The notes beneath the pieces are model-generated. The model was given only the letters and a program-made list of their open reading frames with translations. It was not told where the DNA came from and made no database searches. The translations under genes and the position numbers were made by a program. Below are positions 7,834 through 16,718 of a stretch of DNA of 64,000 nt, piece after piece. Each line of letters starts with the position of its first letter. Within the stretch, counting starts at the first letter, position 1. This DNA comes from Cellulosimicrobium marinum (lineage in GTDB: Bacteria; Actinomycetota; Actinomycetes; Actinomycetales; Cellulomonadaceae): positions 128,108-192,107 of the forward strand of contig NZ_JAJBZH010000001.1 in NCBI RefSeq assembly GCF_020551945.1, read 5' to 3'.

Positions 7834-8811
7834 TCAGGGCAGGAGCAGGACCTTCCCGAACACGTCCCCGGAGTCGAGGAGCTCGTGCGCGCGTGCCGCC
7901 TCGTCCAGCCCGAGCCGCGCGTGCACGACCGGTCGCACCCGCCCGTCCTCCACCATCGGCCACACGTGCGTCAGGACCTCGTGGACGATCCGGGCCTTCT
8001 CGTGCGCGGGGCGCGACCGCAGCGTCGTGCCGGCCACGGTGGCGCGCCGCGCGAGCAGCCGACCCAGGTCGAGCTCGGCCCGTGCGCCCTTCTGCATCCC
8101 GATGACGACGAGCCGCCCGCCGGTCGCGAGCGCCCGCAGGTTCCGGTCGAGGTACGCCGCGCCCACGACGTCGAGCACGACGTCCGCGCCGCGCCCTCCC
8201 GAGGCCTCCCGGACCGCGGCCACGAAGTCCTCCTCGCGGTGGTCGACGGCGAGGCTCGCCCCGAGCGCGAGGCACCGGTCCGCGCGCTCCCGGCCCCCGG
8301 CGGTCACGGCCACGTGGGCGCCGAGCGCCGCCCCCACCTGCACCGCGACCGTGCCGACGCCGCCCGAGCCCCCGTGCACGAGGAGCCACTCGCCCGCGGC
8401 CAGGCGGCCGACGTCGACGAGGTTGCTCCACACCGTGCACGCCGCCTCGGGGAGCGCCGCCGCCTCGACCAGGCCCACGCCGTCGGGCACGGGGAGCACC
8501 TGCGTCGCGCGCACGCGGACCTGCTCGGCGTAGCCGCCCCCGTCGAGGAGGGCGACGACCCGGTCGCCGGCCGACCAGCCGACGACGTCGTCCCCCACGC
8601 GCGCCACGGTCCCCGAGACCTCGAGGCCGGGCCAGTCCGGCGCACCCGGCGGAGGCGGGTACGACCCCGCGCGTTGCAGCAGGTCAGCGCGGTTGACGCC
8701 CGCCGCGGCCACCTGGACGACGACCTCGCCGGGGCCAGGGGTCTGGTCAGGGAGCGTGGAAACCGTTAGTTTCTCAGGGCCACCGGGGGCCGATATCGTG
8801 ACGCCTCGCAC
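7834..8811 (-). CDS. Zinc-free alcohol-dehydrogenase-like quinone oxidoreductase
   Basis: A 325-residue MDR-superfamily enzyme, probably an NADPH:quinone oxidoreductase or enone reductase. The GroES-like N-terminal domain runs to about residue 120 (AAAGVNRADLLQRAGSYPPP). The Rossmann domain carries the nucleotide loop LLVHGGSGGVGTVAVQVG. Cysteine ligands for structural zinc are absent, as in the QOR/PIG3 branch. GTG at 8811 gives the standard beginning VRGVTISAPGGPEKL and is preceded by TAGTCT seven bases upstream, so a longer start at 8925 is less likely. The gene is divergent from the conservon operon. Confidence 0.88.
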   Translation of the reverse strand: MRGVTISAPGGPEKLTVSTLPDQTPGPGEVVVQVAAAGVNRADLLQRAGSYPPPPGAPDWPGLEVSGTVARVGDDVVGWSAGDRVVALLDGGGYAEQVRVRATQVLPVPDGVGLVEAAALPEAACTVWSNLVDVGRLAAGEWLLVHGGSGGVGTVAVQVGAALGAHVAVTAGGRERADRCLALGASLAVDHREEDFVAAVREASGGRGADVVLDVVGAAYLDRNLRALATGGRLVVIGMQKGARAELDLGRLLARRATVAGTTLRSRPAHEKARIVHEVLTHVWPMVEDGRVRPVVHARLGLDEAARAHELLDSGDVFGKVLLLP

Positions 8812-9021
8812 ACCGACGAGACTACGTGCGCGCCGACGCGGGCGCCGGTCCCGACCGGTGGTGCGGTGCCGAGGGTCCCGAGGCGGGACGGACCCGGACG
8901 GATTAGGCGTCCGGGGCGAGTGCACCGATAGTTAGTACGCACGACCGGTCGGGGTGGCCCGCGCACCTGCGCGATGTCCGCCGGCGGACCGGGTGGACCA
9001 GGGTGATGGAGGCAGGTTCGT

Positions 9022-12000
9022 ATGCTCCGCAGGTTGAGCGTTCGCGGGAAGATCCTTGCGGCCCTCGCCGTGCCCGTCCTCGTCCTCTTCCTCGCCGCAG
9101 CCGTGATCTCCGGGCAGGCGATCGCGGCCGCGCGCACCGCGTCCCAGACGAGCGCGCTCACCGAGGTGCTCGCGGCGCAGGACGCCGCCGGGACCGAGTT
9201 CGCGGCCGAGCGGGCCCTCGCGATCATGGACTCCAACCGCGTCGAGGGTGCCAACGAGCAGATGCTCGCGCAGCGCGACAAGACGAACGCGGCGCTCGAC
9301 AGGCGAGACGCCGCGCTGCGCGACCTCGACCTGTCGGCGCTCGACCCGCGCGTCGCGACCGCCGTCGATCAGACGCTCCAGGACCGCGAGGCCCTCGACG
9401 AGCTGCGCCGCGGTATCGACCGCGGCAGCCACGGCGAGCGCCAGCGGACCGCCCAGTACACCCAGCTCATCGACCAGGCGCTCAACGTGCCGCGCGCGCT
9501 CGCCGACACGTCGACCGACCGAACGCTCGCCCAGTACGTCGACGTCTACGTCACCCTCGACGAGCTGCTGGCCCAGCAGGCGCTCGAGCTCCCGATCGTC
9601 GGCGGCGTCATCACGGCGGCGCAGGCCGGGCAGCAGAACGAGAACGACACCCAGCGCGCCGCCATCCTCATGACGACCGGCGACTCCCTGGCCGACCAGG
9701 CGCGCGCCGAGCTGCGCGCGCTGCCCGACTCCGGGCTCGCGCTGGCGCCGCCGGACACCCTGTACAGCCAGGTGCGCGCCAACGTGTCCGGCTCGCGGCC
9801 GCAGTCGATCACCCCCACGGCGGCCGCCGACTGGGAGTCCGCGTCCACGGAGGACCGTGCGCAGACCACGCCGGTCCGCGACGAGGTGCGCGCCGCGACG
9901 ACGACGCAGGCGTCCGAGCTCGCGAGCGCGGCCACGACGCGCGCCGTCCTGACGATCATCGCGACCGTCGCCGCCGTCGTCCTGTCGATCATCGTCGCGG
10001 GCCTCATCGCCCGCGCGATCGTCAACCCGCTGCGCCGCCTGACCGCGGCGGCCGAGGACGTGCGGGACCAGCTCCCGCGGCTCGTCGAGCAGGTGGCCGT
10101 CCCGGGGCAGGGCCCCGCGCTCGACCTCGCCCCGATCACCGTGGAGTCGACGGACGAGGTCGGTCACCTCGCCACCGCGTTCAACGACGTGAACTCCACG
10201 ACCGTCAAGGTCGCCCGGGAGCAGGCCGCGCTGCGTGGCTCCATCGCGGAGATGTTCGTCAACGTCGCCCGCCGCGACCAGGTGCTCCTCAACCGCCAGC
10301 TCGCGTTCCTCGACGACCTCGAGCGGTCCGAGGAGGACCCGGGGACGCTGTCGAACCTCTTCCGCCTCGACCACCTCGCGACCCGTATGCGCCGCAACGC
10401 CGAGTCGCTCCTCGTGCTCGCGGGCATCGACTCGGGTCGTCGCGTGCGCCAGCCCATGCCGGCGTCCGACGTCATCCGTACGGCGTCGTCCGAGATCGAG
10501 CTGTACGACCGCGTGCGGCTCAACCTCGTCGTCGACCCGCTCATGCTCGGGCACAACGCGCTGAACGCCGCCCACCTGCTCGCCGAGCTCCTCGAGAACG
10601 CGACGATGTTCTCCGAGCCGCACACTCCCGTCGAGGTCACGACGGGTCGTGACGAGCACGCCGTCCACGTCGTCGTGCGCGACCACGGCCTCGGGATGAC
10701 GCCCGAGGAGATCGCGGACGCGAACCGCAAGGTCACCTCGCACGCCGCGTCCGACGTCGTCGGTGCGCAGCGCCTCGGCCTGTTCGTCGTCGGCCGCCTC
10801 GCCGACCGCCTGGGCGCCAAGGTCCGGTACGCGTCCGCGCCGGACGACAACGGCACCGAGGTGACGGTGTCGTTCCCCGCGGTGCTGTTCGTCCCGGACT
10901 CGAACGTCCCGCTGCCGCAGCCGACCGACCCGCTGGAGAGCTCGACCCAGGTCGCCGCCCAGCAGTTCACGGGCACGGCGGCGCTCCCCGCCGTCGAGCC
11001 CGAGCACAGCACGTGGGCGCCCTCGGCCTCGGTGTCGACCTCGTCGCAGGCCGTCGTCGAGCCGGAGGCCCCCGAGGCCGTGCCGGTCGACCTCGCCGCG
11101 CTCACGGACGGCACGACGCAGACGGGCATGCCCCGGCGTCGGTCCCGCACCGTCGACCCGTCCGCGTCCGCACCGAGCGCCTCGCTCGCCTCCGGGCCCC
11201 AGACCGGCGCGATCGTCCTTCCGCCCCTCGCGACCCCTGCCCTCCCGGACGAGCTCCCGGCGGGGGACGAGGCGTGGACGCCGCCCGCCGAGGTCGCCCA
11301 GGGTCGTGCGCTGCCGAGCCGCTCGCGCGCCGCGGCCACGCCGGTCGAGCCGACGTCGGCCGAGATCCCGGTGCTCGACGTGAGCACCCGCAGCGCGCTC
11401 TTCTCCAGCTTCCGACCCGTGGGCGACCGGGACGCCGCGGACAACCCCGTCGAGCTCCAGGCAGCGCCCGAGGTCACGGCGACCGACATCCCGGTCGTGG
11501 ACACGTCGACCGACGCCGTGCAGCCTGTCGGCGACGCGGTGTGGACCGTCCCCGACGAGCCGCAGGAGCAGCCGTGGGAGCCGCAGGCCGCCCCGGTGCC
11601 CGACGCCGCGTGGGAGCCGCAGCCCGCGCCGTCCCAGGAGTCGTGGGAGCCGCAGCCGACGGGCCAGTCGGCCGCGGAGCAGCCCGAGCCGGTGGCGACG
11701 GAGGGCGCGTGGTCCCCGCAGTTCGCGCCCGAGCCCGGTGCACCGCTGCTCGGTGGGCGCGCGGACGAGACGCGTGTCGTCCCCGCAGTGCCGACCGCAC
11801 CGGACCCGGCCGACGATGCCACGGCCGCCCGTGCGCCGATCGCGTCGCACGACGCGGTCCCCGAGGTCGCACAGGCCCGGGACGCCGCCCCGGTAACCGC
11901 CGACGAGGTGCCCGCCGAGCTGACCTTCGAGGCGCTGCCGCGCTTCGAGGAGCTGATGGCCGACCTCCCCACCCGGAGGTCCCTGCGGGAGAGCCAGGCC

Positions 12001-12930
12001 CGCAAGCGCGGCATCTTCGGCCGCCGTTCGCGGAGCACGACGGCGCGGCCCGAGACCGCGGCGCGTCCGGCGGTGCCCGGTACGGGCACGGGTGTCGAGC
12101 GCCCGACGTACGCCGGTGCCACGTCCGGCCCTGCGTCGTCCGGCCCCGCGTCGTCCGGCACTGCGTCCGCCGGTCCTGCCCCTGCCGGTGCGCCCGCGCC
12201 GACGCAGGCACCCCCGCTGACGCTCACTCCGACCGAGCCGGAGCCCGCTCGTGGCCCGGTCCGGGCATCGGCCTTCGCGGCCCCCGCCGTCGAGCAGCCG
12301 TCGGTGTCGTCGTTCGCTCCCGCCGCGGGGCCGTCGTCCGAGCAGGCCCCGAGCGGCTACGCTCCTCCTGCCTCTCACCCCGAGCCGATCGCGTACGCCG
12401 AGCCGGCCGCGTACGCCGAGCCCGCCTATGTCGAGCCGGCCGCGTACACGGAGCCGGCCCCCGCGGCTGACGCGGGGTCGTACGGCGCGCCGACGCCCCT
12501 GGTGCGTCGGCAGGTGCCGGAGGCGCTGGAGCCGCTCGACCCGGGCTACATCAGCGACTCGGTCGAGGCGCGGTCCGACTGGATGGCGTCGGCGGTCCTG
12601 TACGAGGAGATGTCCACCCTGCTGCGGGGCAGCACCGAGTTCCAGGAAGAGACGTTGGCCGACCCGAACGACGGTGTGTACCAGCCCCTCAAGGTCGAGT
12701 CGGCCGCGGACACGGGCCTGACCCGACGGTCGCGCGGCGGTGCGGGCGACGGCTACGTCGACCGCTTCACGGCGAGCATCGACCGTGACCCGGAGCAGCT
12801 GCGTGCGCGTCTCTCGGCCTTCCAGTCGGCGACCGCGCGCGGTCGTGTCGAGGGTCAGGATGTGACCGGTTCGACGTGGGACACCCAGAACGTGGATTAT
12901 GTCCCTGATTCAGCGCCGCAGGCGCGGTGA
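9022..12930 (+). CDS. Conservon sensor histidine kinase (CvnA-like)
   Basis: A 1302-residue membrane sensor. A transmembrane helix at residues ~8-33 and a second at ~310-335 bracket an extracellular helical region of the nitrate/NIT-sensing type (EFAAERALAIMDSNR). HAMP follows (INPLRRLTAAAEDVRDQL in essence). A dimerisation helix carries a candidate phospho-His in FRLDHLATRMRRNAESLLVL, and a HATPase domain (ELLENATMFSEPH, VVRDHGLGMTPEEI, GLFVVGRLADRLGA) ends near residue 620. The last ~650 residues are Pro/Ala/Glu-rich and low complexity, with YAEPA-type repeats near 1135-1155. In Streptomyces, conservon kinases lack a partner response regulator and work with the three genes that follow here. 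The start has a GGAGG-type site upstream. Confidence 0.92.
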   Translation: MLRRLSVRGKILAALAVPVLVLFLAAAVISGQAIAAARTASQTSALTEVLAAQDAAGTEFAAERALAIMDSNRVEGANEQMLAQRDKTNAALDRRDAALRDLDLSALDPRVATAVDQTLQDREALDELRRGIDRGSHGERQRTAQYTQLIDQALNVPRALADTSTDRTLAQYVDVYVTLDELLAQQALELPIVGGVITAAQAGQQNENDTQRAAILMTTGDSLADQARAELRALPDSGLALAPPDTLYSQVRANVSGSRPQSITPTAAADWESASTEDRAQTTPVRDEVRAATTTQASELASAATTRAVLTIIATVAAVVLSIIVAGLIARAIVNPLRRLTAAAEDVRDQLPRLVEQVAVPGQGPALDLAPITVESTDEVGHLATAFNDVNSTTVKVAREQAALRGSIAEMFVNVARRDQVLLNRQLAFLDDLERSEEDPGTLSNLFRLDHLATRMRRNAESLLVLAGIDSGRRVRQPMPASDVIRTASSEIELYDRVRLNLVVDPLMLGHNALNAAHLLAELLENATMFSEPHTPVEVTTGRDEHAVHVVVRDHGLGMTPEEIADANRKVTSHAASDVVGAQRLGLFVVGRLADRLGAKVRYASAPDDNGTEVTVSFPAVLFVPDSNVPLPQPTDPLESSTQVAAQQFTGTAALPAVEPEHSTWAPSASVSTSSQAVVEPEAPEAVPVDLAALTDGTTQTGMPRRRSRTVDPSASAPSASLASGPQTGAIVLPPLATPALPDELPAGDEAWTPPAEVAQGRALPSRSRAAATPVEPTSAEIPVLDVSTRSALFSSFRPVGDRDAADNPVELQAAPEVTATDIPVVDTSTDAVQPVGDAVWTVPDEPQEQPWEPQAAPVPDAAWEPQPAPSQESWEPQPTGQSAAEQPEPVATEGAWSPQFAPEPGAPLLGGRADETRVVPAVPTAPDPADDATAARAPIASHDAVPEVAQARDAAPVTADEVPAELTFEALPRFEELMADLPTRRSLRESQARKRGIFGRRSRSTTARPETAARPAVPGTGTGVERPTYAGATSGPASSGPASSGTASAGPAPAGAPAPTQAPPLTLTPTEPEPARGPVRASAFAAPAVEQPSVSSFAPAAGPSSEQAPSGYAPPASHPEPIAYAEPAAYAEPAYVEPAAYTEPAPAADAGSYGAPTPLVRRQVPEALEPLDPGYISDSVEARSDWMASAVLYEEMSTLLRGSTEFQEETLADPNDGVYQPLKVESAADTGLTRRSRGGAGDGYVDRFTASIDRDPEQLRARLSAFQSATARGRVEGQDVTGSTWDTQNVDYVPDSAPQAR

Positions 12931-12966
12931 CGACGTGCCGTCTGCGGCAACTGACGAGGAGGAAGA

Positions 12967-13416
12967 GTGAACGCGCTCAGCACCGAGGCCACGAATTTCG
13001 GGTGGCTGCTCGACAACTTCGTGCGCACGGTCCCGGGGAGCCGGCACACGCTCGTGGTGTCGGCCGACGGCCTGCTCATGGCGATGTCGGACCAGCTGGA
13101 CCGCACCAGCGGTGACCAGCTCGCCGCGATCGTCTCGGGCATGTCGAGCCTGACCCGGGGTGCGGCCCGCCAGCTCAACGGCGGCAACGTGCGCCAGGCC
13201 ATCATCGAGATGGACAACGGCTTCCTGTTCCTCATGAACGTGTCGAACGGGTCGGTCCTCGGCGTCGTGGCCGAGGCGAACTGCGACATCGGCCTGATCG
13301 GCTACGAGATGGCGCTGCTGGTCTCTCGCACCGAGGCGACCCTGACGCCGCAGCTCATCTCGGAGATGCGGGGTAGCCTCCCCGTTGACGGTGCAACCCG
13401 AGCCCCCGTGGGATGA
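12967..13416 (+). CDS. Roadblock/LC7-domain protein (CvnB-like)
   Basis: A 149-residue single-domain roadblock/LC7 protein, the class that includes MglB. Residues ~10-125 form the fold (NFVRTVPGSRHTLVVSADGL, MSDQLDRTSGDQLAAIVSGM, FLFLMNVSNGSVLGVVAEANC). Such proteins act as regulators, often as GAPs, of Ras-like MglA GTPases; a matching GTPase is encoded two genes downstream. The GTG start follows GAGGAGGAAGA. It lies 36 bp after the kinase and 10 bp before the DUF742 gene, so it is clearly co-transcribed. Confidence 0.94.
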   Translation: MNALSTEATNFGWLLDNFVRTVPGSRHTLVVSADGLLMAMSDQLDRTSGDQLAAIVSGMSSLTRGAARQLNGGNVRQAIIEMDNGFLFLMNVSNGSVLGVVAEANCDIGLIGYEMALLVSRTEATLTPQLISEMRGSLPVDGATRAPVG

Positions 13417-13426
13417 GGTCTGATCG

Positions 13427-13834
13427 ATGACGAACGTACCTTTCGGCACAGCGCACGGCGACGGCTACGAGGCGGCGACGGTGCGCCCGTACGCCGTGAC
13501 CGGCGGGCGCGTGCGGTCGGCCACGTCGGACCTCCCGCTCGAGGCGCTCGTCGAGGTCATGCCGGGCGCGGTGAACAGCTACGGCCTCCCGCCGGAGAAG
13601 CGTTCGATCCTGCAGCACGCCGCGCACACGTACGTCTCGATCGCGGAGCTGTCCGCGCTCCTGCGCCTGCCCCTCGGGGTGACGAAGGTGCTCGTGGCGG
13701 ACCTGCAGGAGGACAACTACGTCACCGTGCACACGTCGACCCCGCTCAACGTCCACACGGGGCACGGAAGCAACCACTCGGGCCTGTCCCTGAGCGTTCT
13801 GGAGAGTGTTCTCAATGGCATTTCCACCCTCTGA
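13427..13834 (+). CDS. DUF742 protein (CvnC-like)
   Basis: A 135-residue protein of the DUF742 family, the third member of actinobacterial conservons. VRPYAVTGGRVRSATSDLPLEA at the N-terminus and a winged-helix-like core (KRSILQHAAHTYVSIAELSALLRLPLGVTKVLVADL) are visible. The family is thought to be DNA-binding-like, but its biochemical role in conservons is unsettled. Its 3' end overlaps the GTPase gene by 20 bp, consistent with translational coupling and complex formation. Confidence 0.93.
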   Translation: MTNVPFGTAHGDGYEAATVRPYAVTGGRVRSATSDLPLEALVEVMPGAVNSYGLPPEKRSILQHAAHTYVSIAELSALLRLPLGVTKVLVADLQEDNYVTVHTSTPLNVHTGHGSNHSGLSLSVLESVLNGISTL

Positions 13835-14804
13835 CGGTTCCGGCACGGCGCCGCAGCCGCACGGAGGTCCGTCGTGGGCGCCCGTCGGTGGGCCGTCTGC
13901 GGTGACGTCCCCCCCGGTGGGCTCGACGGTCGCTCCGCAGGTGGCCCCGGCCGCCGCGGGTGCGCCGCGGCAGCAGCCCGCGGGGCCGCAGGCGTCGGCG
14001 CAGCCGCAGGCGTCCGCCCAGCCGCAGGCGTCCGCCCAGCCGCCAGCCGGTCACCCCACGCCCACCGCGCAGCACCAGGGCGCTCCGGCGACGGCGCCGC
14101 AGGCCACGGCTGCACCGCAGGGTGCGTCCGTGACCGTGGCACCCCAGCCGCAGACCGCGCCGCAGCCCGCCGCTCCGCGGCAGGCCGCCACGCCGCCGCA
14201 GGCCGCGACCCCGCCGCAGGCCGGCGGGGCGCCCGTCGAGCGCCGGACCGCGCCGACGGTCGTGAAGATCGTCGTGGCCGGTGGCTTCGCGGTCGGCAAG
14301 ACGACGTTCATCGGGTCGATCTCCGACGTGGAGCCCCTCAACACCGAGGCCGCGATGACGGAGCACTCGGTGGGCGTCGACGACGCGGGCGGCGTGACCG
14401 ACCGCAAGACGACCACGACGGTCGCGATGGACTTCGGTCGCGTCTCGCTCGCGGGCAACCTCCTGCTCTACCTGTTCGGCACGCCGGGTCAGGACCGCTT
14501 CCTGTTCATGTGGGACGACCTGGTGCGCGGTGCAATCGGCGCGGTCGTCCTCGTCGACACGGACCGCCTGGAGCAGTGCTTCCCCGCGATCGACTACTTC
14601 GAGTCGCGCAACATCCCGTTCGTCGTGGGCGTGAACTGCTTCGACGGCGTGGCCAAGCACAAGCTGGAGGACGTGCGCGAGGCGCTGCAGATCCCGGCGC
14701 ACGTGCCGATGCTCTACACGGACGCGCGCTCGCGCGCCGCGACGAAGCAGACGCTCATCGCGCTCGTGCAGCTCGCGATGCGCCAGCTGCGCGGCGCGGC
14801 CTGA
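13815..14804 (+). CDS. Ras-like small GTPase of the conservon (CvnD/MglA-like)
   Basis: A 329-residue protein. The first ~150 residues are Pro/Gln/Ala-rich linker with short AQPQAS repeats, and the G domain occupies ~153-329. The P-loop GGFAVGKTTFIGS, switch region with TTTVAMDFGRV, DxxG-equivalent FGTPGQDRF and base-recognition stretch VGVNCFDG are present. The last departs from the classic NKxD, as in this subfamily. ATG at 13815 is preferred over the GTG at 13806 because GGAGAG lies nine bases before it. The GTPase and the roadblock protein probably form the switch of the system. A hairpin terminator follows at 14830. Confidence 0.93.
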   Translation: MAFPPSDGSGTAPQPHGGPSWAPVGGPSAVTSPPVGSTVAPQVAPAAAGAPRQQPAGPQASAQPQASAQPQASAQPPAGHPTPTAQHQGAPATAPQATAAPQGASVTVAPQPQTAPQPAAPRQAATPPQAATPPQAGGAPVERRTAPTVVKIVVAGGFAVGKTTFIGSISDVEPLNTEAAMTEHSVGVDDAGGVTDRKTTTTVAMDFGRVSLAGNLLLYLFGTPGQDRFLFMWDDLVRGAIGAVVLVDTDRLEQCFPAIDYFESRNIPFVVGVNCFDGVAKHKLEDVREALQIPAHVPMLYTDARSRAATKQTLIALVQLAMRQLRGAA

Positions 14805-14829
14805 CGACGGGCCGCACGCACCGCCGCTC

Positions 14830-14857
14830 GGCGGGTCACCTCCCGAGGTGGCCCGCC
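14830..14857 (+). terminator. Terminator hairpin after the conservon
   Basis: 12-bp stem with one G-U pair (GGCGGGTCACCT / AGGTGGCCCGCC) and a four-base loop, 26 bases after the GTPase stop codon. Confidence 0.65.
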
Positions 14858-14910
14858 GTCGTCGTGCACGGAGCGGGCGTGCCAGAATGGCACGCCGGGC
14901 GCGAGCCCGA

Positions 14911-14995
14911 GGAGGGCTGACAGAGCGGCCTAATGTGACGGTCTTGAAAACCGTTGTGCGGCAACGCACCGGGGGTTCGAATCCCTCGCCCTCCG
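14911..14995 (+). tRNA. tRNA-Ser (anticodon TGA)
   Basis: An 85-base cloverleaf: acceptor GGAGGGC pairs with GCCCTCC, the anticodon arm is ACGGT-CTTGAAA-ACCGT with TGA at 14945-14947, there is a long variable arm as expected for serine, and the T-loop is GGTTCGAATCC. CCA is not encoded (CCG follows the discriminator). A short inverted repeat GCGTGCCA-GAA-TGGCACGC sits just upstream at 14877-14895. Confidence 0.97.
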
Positions 14996-15138
14996 CCGTG
15001 CCCCGACGCCCGGTGCGTGCCCTCGAGCGCGCACCGGGCGTCGTCGTCCAGCACGCGCGCGGGGAACGGTGTCCCGGGCCGAGCGACGCGGGACCTTCGG
15101 CGCGTGCCGACCGGCGAGACGTGCGGGATCATGACCGG

Positions 15139-16431
15139 GTGACGACCGAGCCCCCCGAACCGGTGCGTGCCGCGCCGGACGAGTCCGCGCTCGAACCCGT
15201 CGAGCTGATCCGTCGCTCCGGAGCGGTGCTGCGGATCGGGCGCCTCGCGCTGTCGGCCGGCACGGGCAGCTACCGGGTGAAGTCGCACATGTGGCGCGTG
15301 GGGCGTGCGCTGGGACTGGACCGGGTGGCGGCCCACGTGACGCTGACGGAGATCACGGCGACGTCGCACCGCGGACCGATCTTCCGCACGGAGCTCACGG
15401 AGGTGCGTGCGGTCGGGATCAACGCGGACCGCCTGAACGAGCTGGAGCGCTTCGCCGCGTCCCTGCCCACGTCGGCGCGCCTCGACGACGTCGAGGCGGG
15501 ACTCGAGCGCATCGCGTCGCGCCCGCCCCTCTACGGGCCGGTCCTCAATGCGCTCTGGGCGGGCCTGGCGTGCGCGGCGTTCGCGTTCCTCAACAACGGC
15601 GGCTGGGTGGAGTGCGGCGCGGTGCTCGTGGCGGCGGCGCTCGGTCAGGGGGTGCGCCGGGCGATGCTGCACCGCGGGATCAACCAGTTCGGCGTGACGA
15701 TGCTCGCGGCGGCCGTGGCGAGCCTCACGTACCTGGGGCTGGTCGTCGCGCTCTCGTCGCTCGCCGGGGTCGACGGGAGCCACGAGGCGGGGTACGTGTC
15801 GGCGGTGCTGTTCCTCGTGCCGGGCTTCGCGCTCGTCACGGGGGCGCTGGACCTCGCGAAGCTCGACTTCTCGGCCGGGGTGGCGCGGCTGACGTACGCC
15901 CTCATGGTCCTCGCGTCGGCGGCGCTGGCCGTGTGGGGCGTGTCCGCCGTGGCGGGTCTCGCCCCGGACCCGGTCCCGCCGCCGGTGATCGCGGAGCCCG
16001 CGCTGGTGCTGCTGCGCGCCCTCGCGAGCTTCCTCGGCGTGCTCGGCTTCGCGCTCATGTTCAACAGCCCGTGGACCATGGCGCTGGGCGCGGCGGGCAT
16101 CGGCACGGTCGCGAACGTGGGGCGGCTCGCCCTGGTCGACGGGGGAGCGGTGCCCCAGGCGGCGGCCGCAGCCGCGGCGCTGCTCGTCGGGCTGCTGGCC
16201 GCCGTGGTCGCCCCGGCGCTGCGGGTGCCGCGCATCACCGTCTCGGTGCCGGCCGTCGTCATCATGGTCCCGGGCGTGACGGCCTACCGGGCGGTCTACG
16301 AGTTCAACACCGGGGCGACCACGCAGGCGCTCGCCTACGCGGTGGAGACGGGCCTCGTCGTCGTCGCGCTGGCGATCGGCCTGGCGGTCGCGCGCATGCT
16401 CACGGACCCGCGGTGGACGTTCGAACGCTAG
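15139..16431 (+). CDS. ThrE-type threonine/serine exporter family protein
   Basis: A 430-residue membrane protein. Residues ~20-140 form the cytoplasmic DUF1212 domain (VLRIGRLALSAGTGSYRVK, ALGLDRVAAHVTLTEITATS). The rest holds about ten transmembrane helices in two halves, the second being the ThrE_2-like domain (PRITVSVPAVVIMVPGVTAYRA). In Corynebacterium ThrE exports threonine and serine by proton-motive force. The start is GTG at 15139; no ATG lies in frame nearby. The gene stands alone between two serine tRNA genes, which may be chance or may tie serine export to serine tRNA supply. Only the order is seen. Confidence 0.88.
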   Translation: MTTEPPEPVRAAPDESALEPVELIRRSGAVLRIGRLALSAGTGSYRVKSHMWRVGRALGLDRVAAHVTLTEITATSHRGPIFRTELTEVRAVGINADRLNELERFAASLPTSARLDDVEAGLERIASRPPLYGPVLNALWAGLACAAFAFLNNGGWVECGAVLVAAALGQGVRRAMLHRGINQFGVTMLAAAVASLTYLGLVVALSSLAGVDGSHEAGYVSAVLFLVPGFALVTGALDLAKLDFSAGVARLTYALMVLASAALAVWGVSAVAGLAPDPVPPPVIAEPALVLLRALASFLGVLGFALMFNSPWTMALGAAGIGTVANVGRLALVDGGAVPQAAAAAAALLVGLLAAVVAPALRVPRITVSVPAVVIMVPGVTAYRAVYEFNTGATTQALAYAVETGLVVVALAIGLAVARMLTDPRWTFER

Positions 16432-16478
16432 GCCGACGGCGCCCGGGCAGCTCCTCGTGCGCGCGCCGCGGGCGCGGT

Positions 16479-16508
16479 TTGGTCGTGCGCGGGTGCCGCC
16501 GGTACCCT
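16479..16508 (+). promoter_or_regulatory. Promoter of tRNA-Ser(GCT)
   Basis: TTGGTC (16479-16484) and TACCCT (16503-16508) with an 18-base spacer, 56 bases before the tRNA gene. Confidence 0.5.
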
Positions 16509-16563
16509 GGGCGACGCGGGTGCTGTCCCGGGCGATCAGGTGGCCCGGGGACCGGTCCCGCGA

Positions 16564-16652
16564 GGAGACGTCGCATAGTCAGGTCTAGTGCGCCACCCTG
16601 CTAAGGTGGTAACGGGGCAACCCGTTCGAGGGTTCAAATCCCTCCGTCTCCG
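16564..16652 (+). tRNA. tRNA-Ser (anticodon GCT)
   Basis: An 89-base cloverleaf: acceptor GGAGACG with CGTCTCC, anticodon arm CCACC-CTGCTAA-GGTGG with GCT at 16600-16602, long serine-type variable arm, and T-arm GAGGGTTCAAATCCCTC. CCA is encoded at 16653-16655, unlike the other tRNA genes here. Confidence 0.97.
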
Positions 16653-16657
16653 CCAGG

Positions 16658-16690
16658 AAGGCTCCGGCTGCATCTCGCCCGGGGCCTTTT
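16658..16690 (+). terminator. Rho-independent terminator after tRNA-Ser(GCT)
   Basis: AAGGCTCCGG pairs with CCGGGGCCTT (one G-U) around an 11-base loop and runs straight into TTTT, one of the few T-tailed terminators in the window. Confidence 0.8.
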
Positions 16691-16718
16691 CTGTTGCCCG
16701 CAGACGCTTGGCGGGCGT

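Noticed and set aside
8932-12378. A 1148-codon open frame antisense to the conservon kinase
   Set aside because: Composition (RRGR, GRRG repeats) is typical of shadow frames, and the sense strand encodes an evident kinase.
14877-14895. Inverted repeat before tRNA-Ser(TGA) as an attachment site
   Set aside because: It is only an 8-bp arm dyad upstream of the tRNA, with no integrase or duplicated tRNA 3' end in the window.
15001-15138. An upstream start for the ThrE-type gene that includes the tRNA-Ser
   Set aside because: The frame is open through the tRNA, but the only sensible start is GTG 15139; a protein gene across a tRNA is not credible.
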